Assembly (NCBI GenBank): GCA_020627605.1
Contig: JAHDGO010000098.1
Span: 1 to 7,292 of the forward strand
Direction of reading: 5' to 3'
DNA length: 7,292 bases
Source: Yoonia sp.
Lineage (GTDB): Bacteria > Pseudomonadota > Alphaproteobacteria > Rhodobacterales > Rhodobacteraceae
The translations under genes were made by a program, and so were the position numbers. Positions 6,532 through 7,292 of this stretch are shown piece by piece. The first letter of the stretch is position 1, and every line of letters begins with the position of its first letter. The notes beneath the pieces are model-generated. The model was not told where the DNA came from and made no database searches. It worked only from the letters and a program-made list of their open reading frames with translations.

Positions 6532-7292
6532 ATGCGCCACACGCTGCCAATTGCCCCGCAGTTCTATGTCACTGCGCCTCAGCCCTGCCCTTATCTTGAG
6601 GGCCGGATGGAGCGGAAGTTGTTTACTGCATTGCAGGGCGACACGGCAGAAAAGCTGAACGATGCGCTGTCCAAACAGGGCTTTCGCCGGTCGCAGAATG
6701 TGCTGTACCGCCCATCCTGTGCCGAATGCGCCGCATGTATGTCGGCGCGCATCAATGTCGCGCGTTTCACCCCCAGCCGCAGCCAGCGCCGGGTCGACAA
6801 ACGCGCCCAGCATCTGACAAGGCGCGCGACCTCACCCTGGGCCACGGAAGAACAATACGACCTGTTCCGCCAGTATCTGGACGGCCGTCATGCGACTGGC
6901 GGCATGGCTGACATGGATATGTTTGAAGTCGCGGCCATGGTCGAGGAAACGCCGATCCGCTCGCGTCTGATCGAATATGCGGATGGTGATGCGCTGGCCG
7001 CTGTCTGCCTGACAGATATCCTCGATGATGGTCTGTCGATGGTCTATTCCTTCTTTGACCCGGCACAGGAACGGCTGTCGCTGGGGACCTACGTGATCCT
7101 TGATCATATCCGCATCGCGCAGGAACTTGGCCTGCCTTATGTCTACCTGGGCTATTGGGTGCCCGGCAGCCGCAAGATGGGCTACAAGGCGAATTTCGAA
7201 GGGCTGGAGGTCTATCGCAACGACAGCTGGCAGATCCTTGGCGATCCTGCGGACTACAGCGCCGATGTGCACGTCGACCGACCCGATTGCCG
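6532..7292 (+). CDS. bpt: Aspartate/glutamate leucyltransferase Bpt (3' partial)
   Basis: Bpt transfers leucine from Leu-tRNA to N-terminal Asp or Glu of proteins, creating N-degrons recognised by ClpS and degraded by ClpAP. It belongs to the ATE1-like aminoacyltransferase family and is often labelled arginyl-tRNA-protein transferase. Visible family marks are the N-terminal CPYLEGR (19-25), YRPSC with the cysteine cluster CAECAAC (59-69), the FTPSRSQRR segment (about 79-87), and the C-terminal GNAT-like half with [16 protein letters not shown] and [18 protein letters not shown]. The ATG at 6532 has AGGA (6523-6526) 5 bp upstream. The frame stays open to the window end, giving 253 residues. 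Relatives are usually about 240-280 residues, so only a short C-terminal tail is missing. Leucyl rather than arginyl specificity is assumed from bacterial relatives. Confidence 0.94.
   Translation, partial: MRHTLPIAPQFYVTAPQPCPYLEGRMERKLFTALQGDTAEKLNDALSKQGFRRSQNVLYRPSCAECAACMSARINVARFTPSRSQRRVDKRAQHLTRRATSPWATEEQYDLFRQYLDGRHATGGMADMDMFEVAAMVEETPIRSRLIEYADGDALAAVCLTDILDDGLSMVYSFFDPAQERLSLGTYVILDHIRIAQELGLPYVYLGYWVPGSRKMGYKANFEGLEVYRNDSWQILGDPADYSADVHVDRPDC

Noticed and set aside
6832..7272. A 146-codon minus-strand frame opposite bpt
   Set aside because: The plus strand encodes clear Bpt motifs through the whole stretch, and the antisense translation has no supporting start signals or motifs.

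Overview
The window looks like chromosomal core sequence from an alphaproteobacterium, most likely a marine Rhodobacterales member (Roseobacter-type). This rests on the roughly 60% GC content, a DUF2852 protein, a GlnE of alphaproteobacterial style, and a transducer with an alphaproteobacterial-type signalling tip. The assignment comes from recognising protein families by eye, not from a database search. There are no insertion sequences, prophage genes, CRISPR arrays, tRNAs or rRNAs, and no sign of recent horizontal transfer.

Layout. Positions 1-2184 (+) hold a nearly complete methyl-accepting chemotaxis protein whose first few codons lie outside the window. It converges, with only 35 bp between stop codons, on a two-gene minus-strand unit: glnE (5236 down to 2498), followed by an uncharacterised 92-residue protein (2498 down to 2220) whose start codon overlaps the glnE stop in a TGATG. 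Divergent from glnE, across a 78-bp gap, is a YbaK/ProX-type aminoacyl-tRNA deacylase gene (5315-5788, +). Next come a 112-bp regulatory region, a DUF2852 membrane protein (5901-6344, +), a strong Rho-independent terminator (6401-6428), and a 3'-truncated aspartate/glutamate leucyltransferase gene, bpt (6532 to the window end, +).

Functionally this is a mix of housekeeping genes: nitrogen-assimilation control (GlnE modifies glutamine synthetase), translation quality control (the YbaK-like editing protein), N-degron protein turnover (Bpt) and chemotaxis. They do not form one obvious pathway. The most notable unexplained structure is upstream of the DUF2852 gene. Two 19-bp inverted repeats of the form ATGTRAA-N5-TTCACAT, 58 bp apart, bracket a candidate promoter that resembles the alphaproteobacterial heat-shock sigma (RpoH) pattern. 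This suggests a dedicated regulator of an uncharacterised membrane protein. I found no convincing wholly new multi-gene system.
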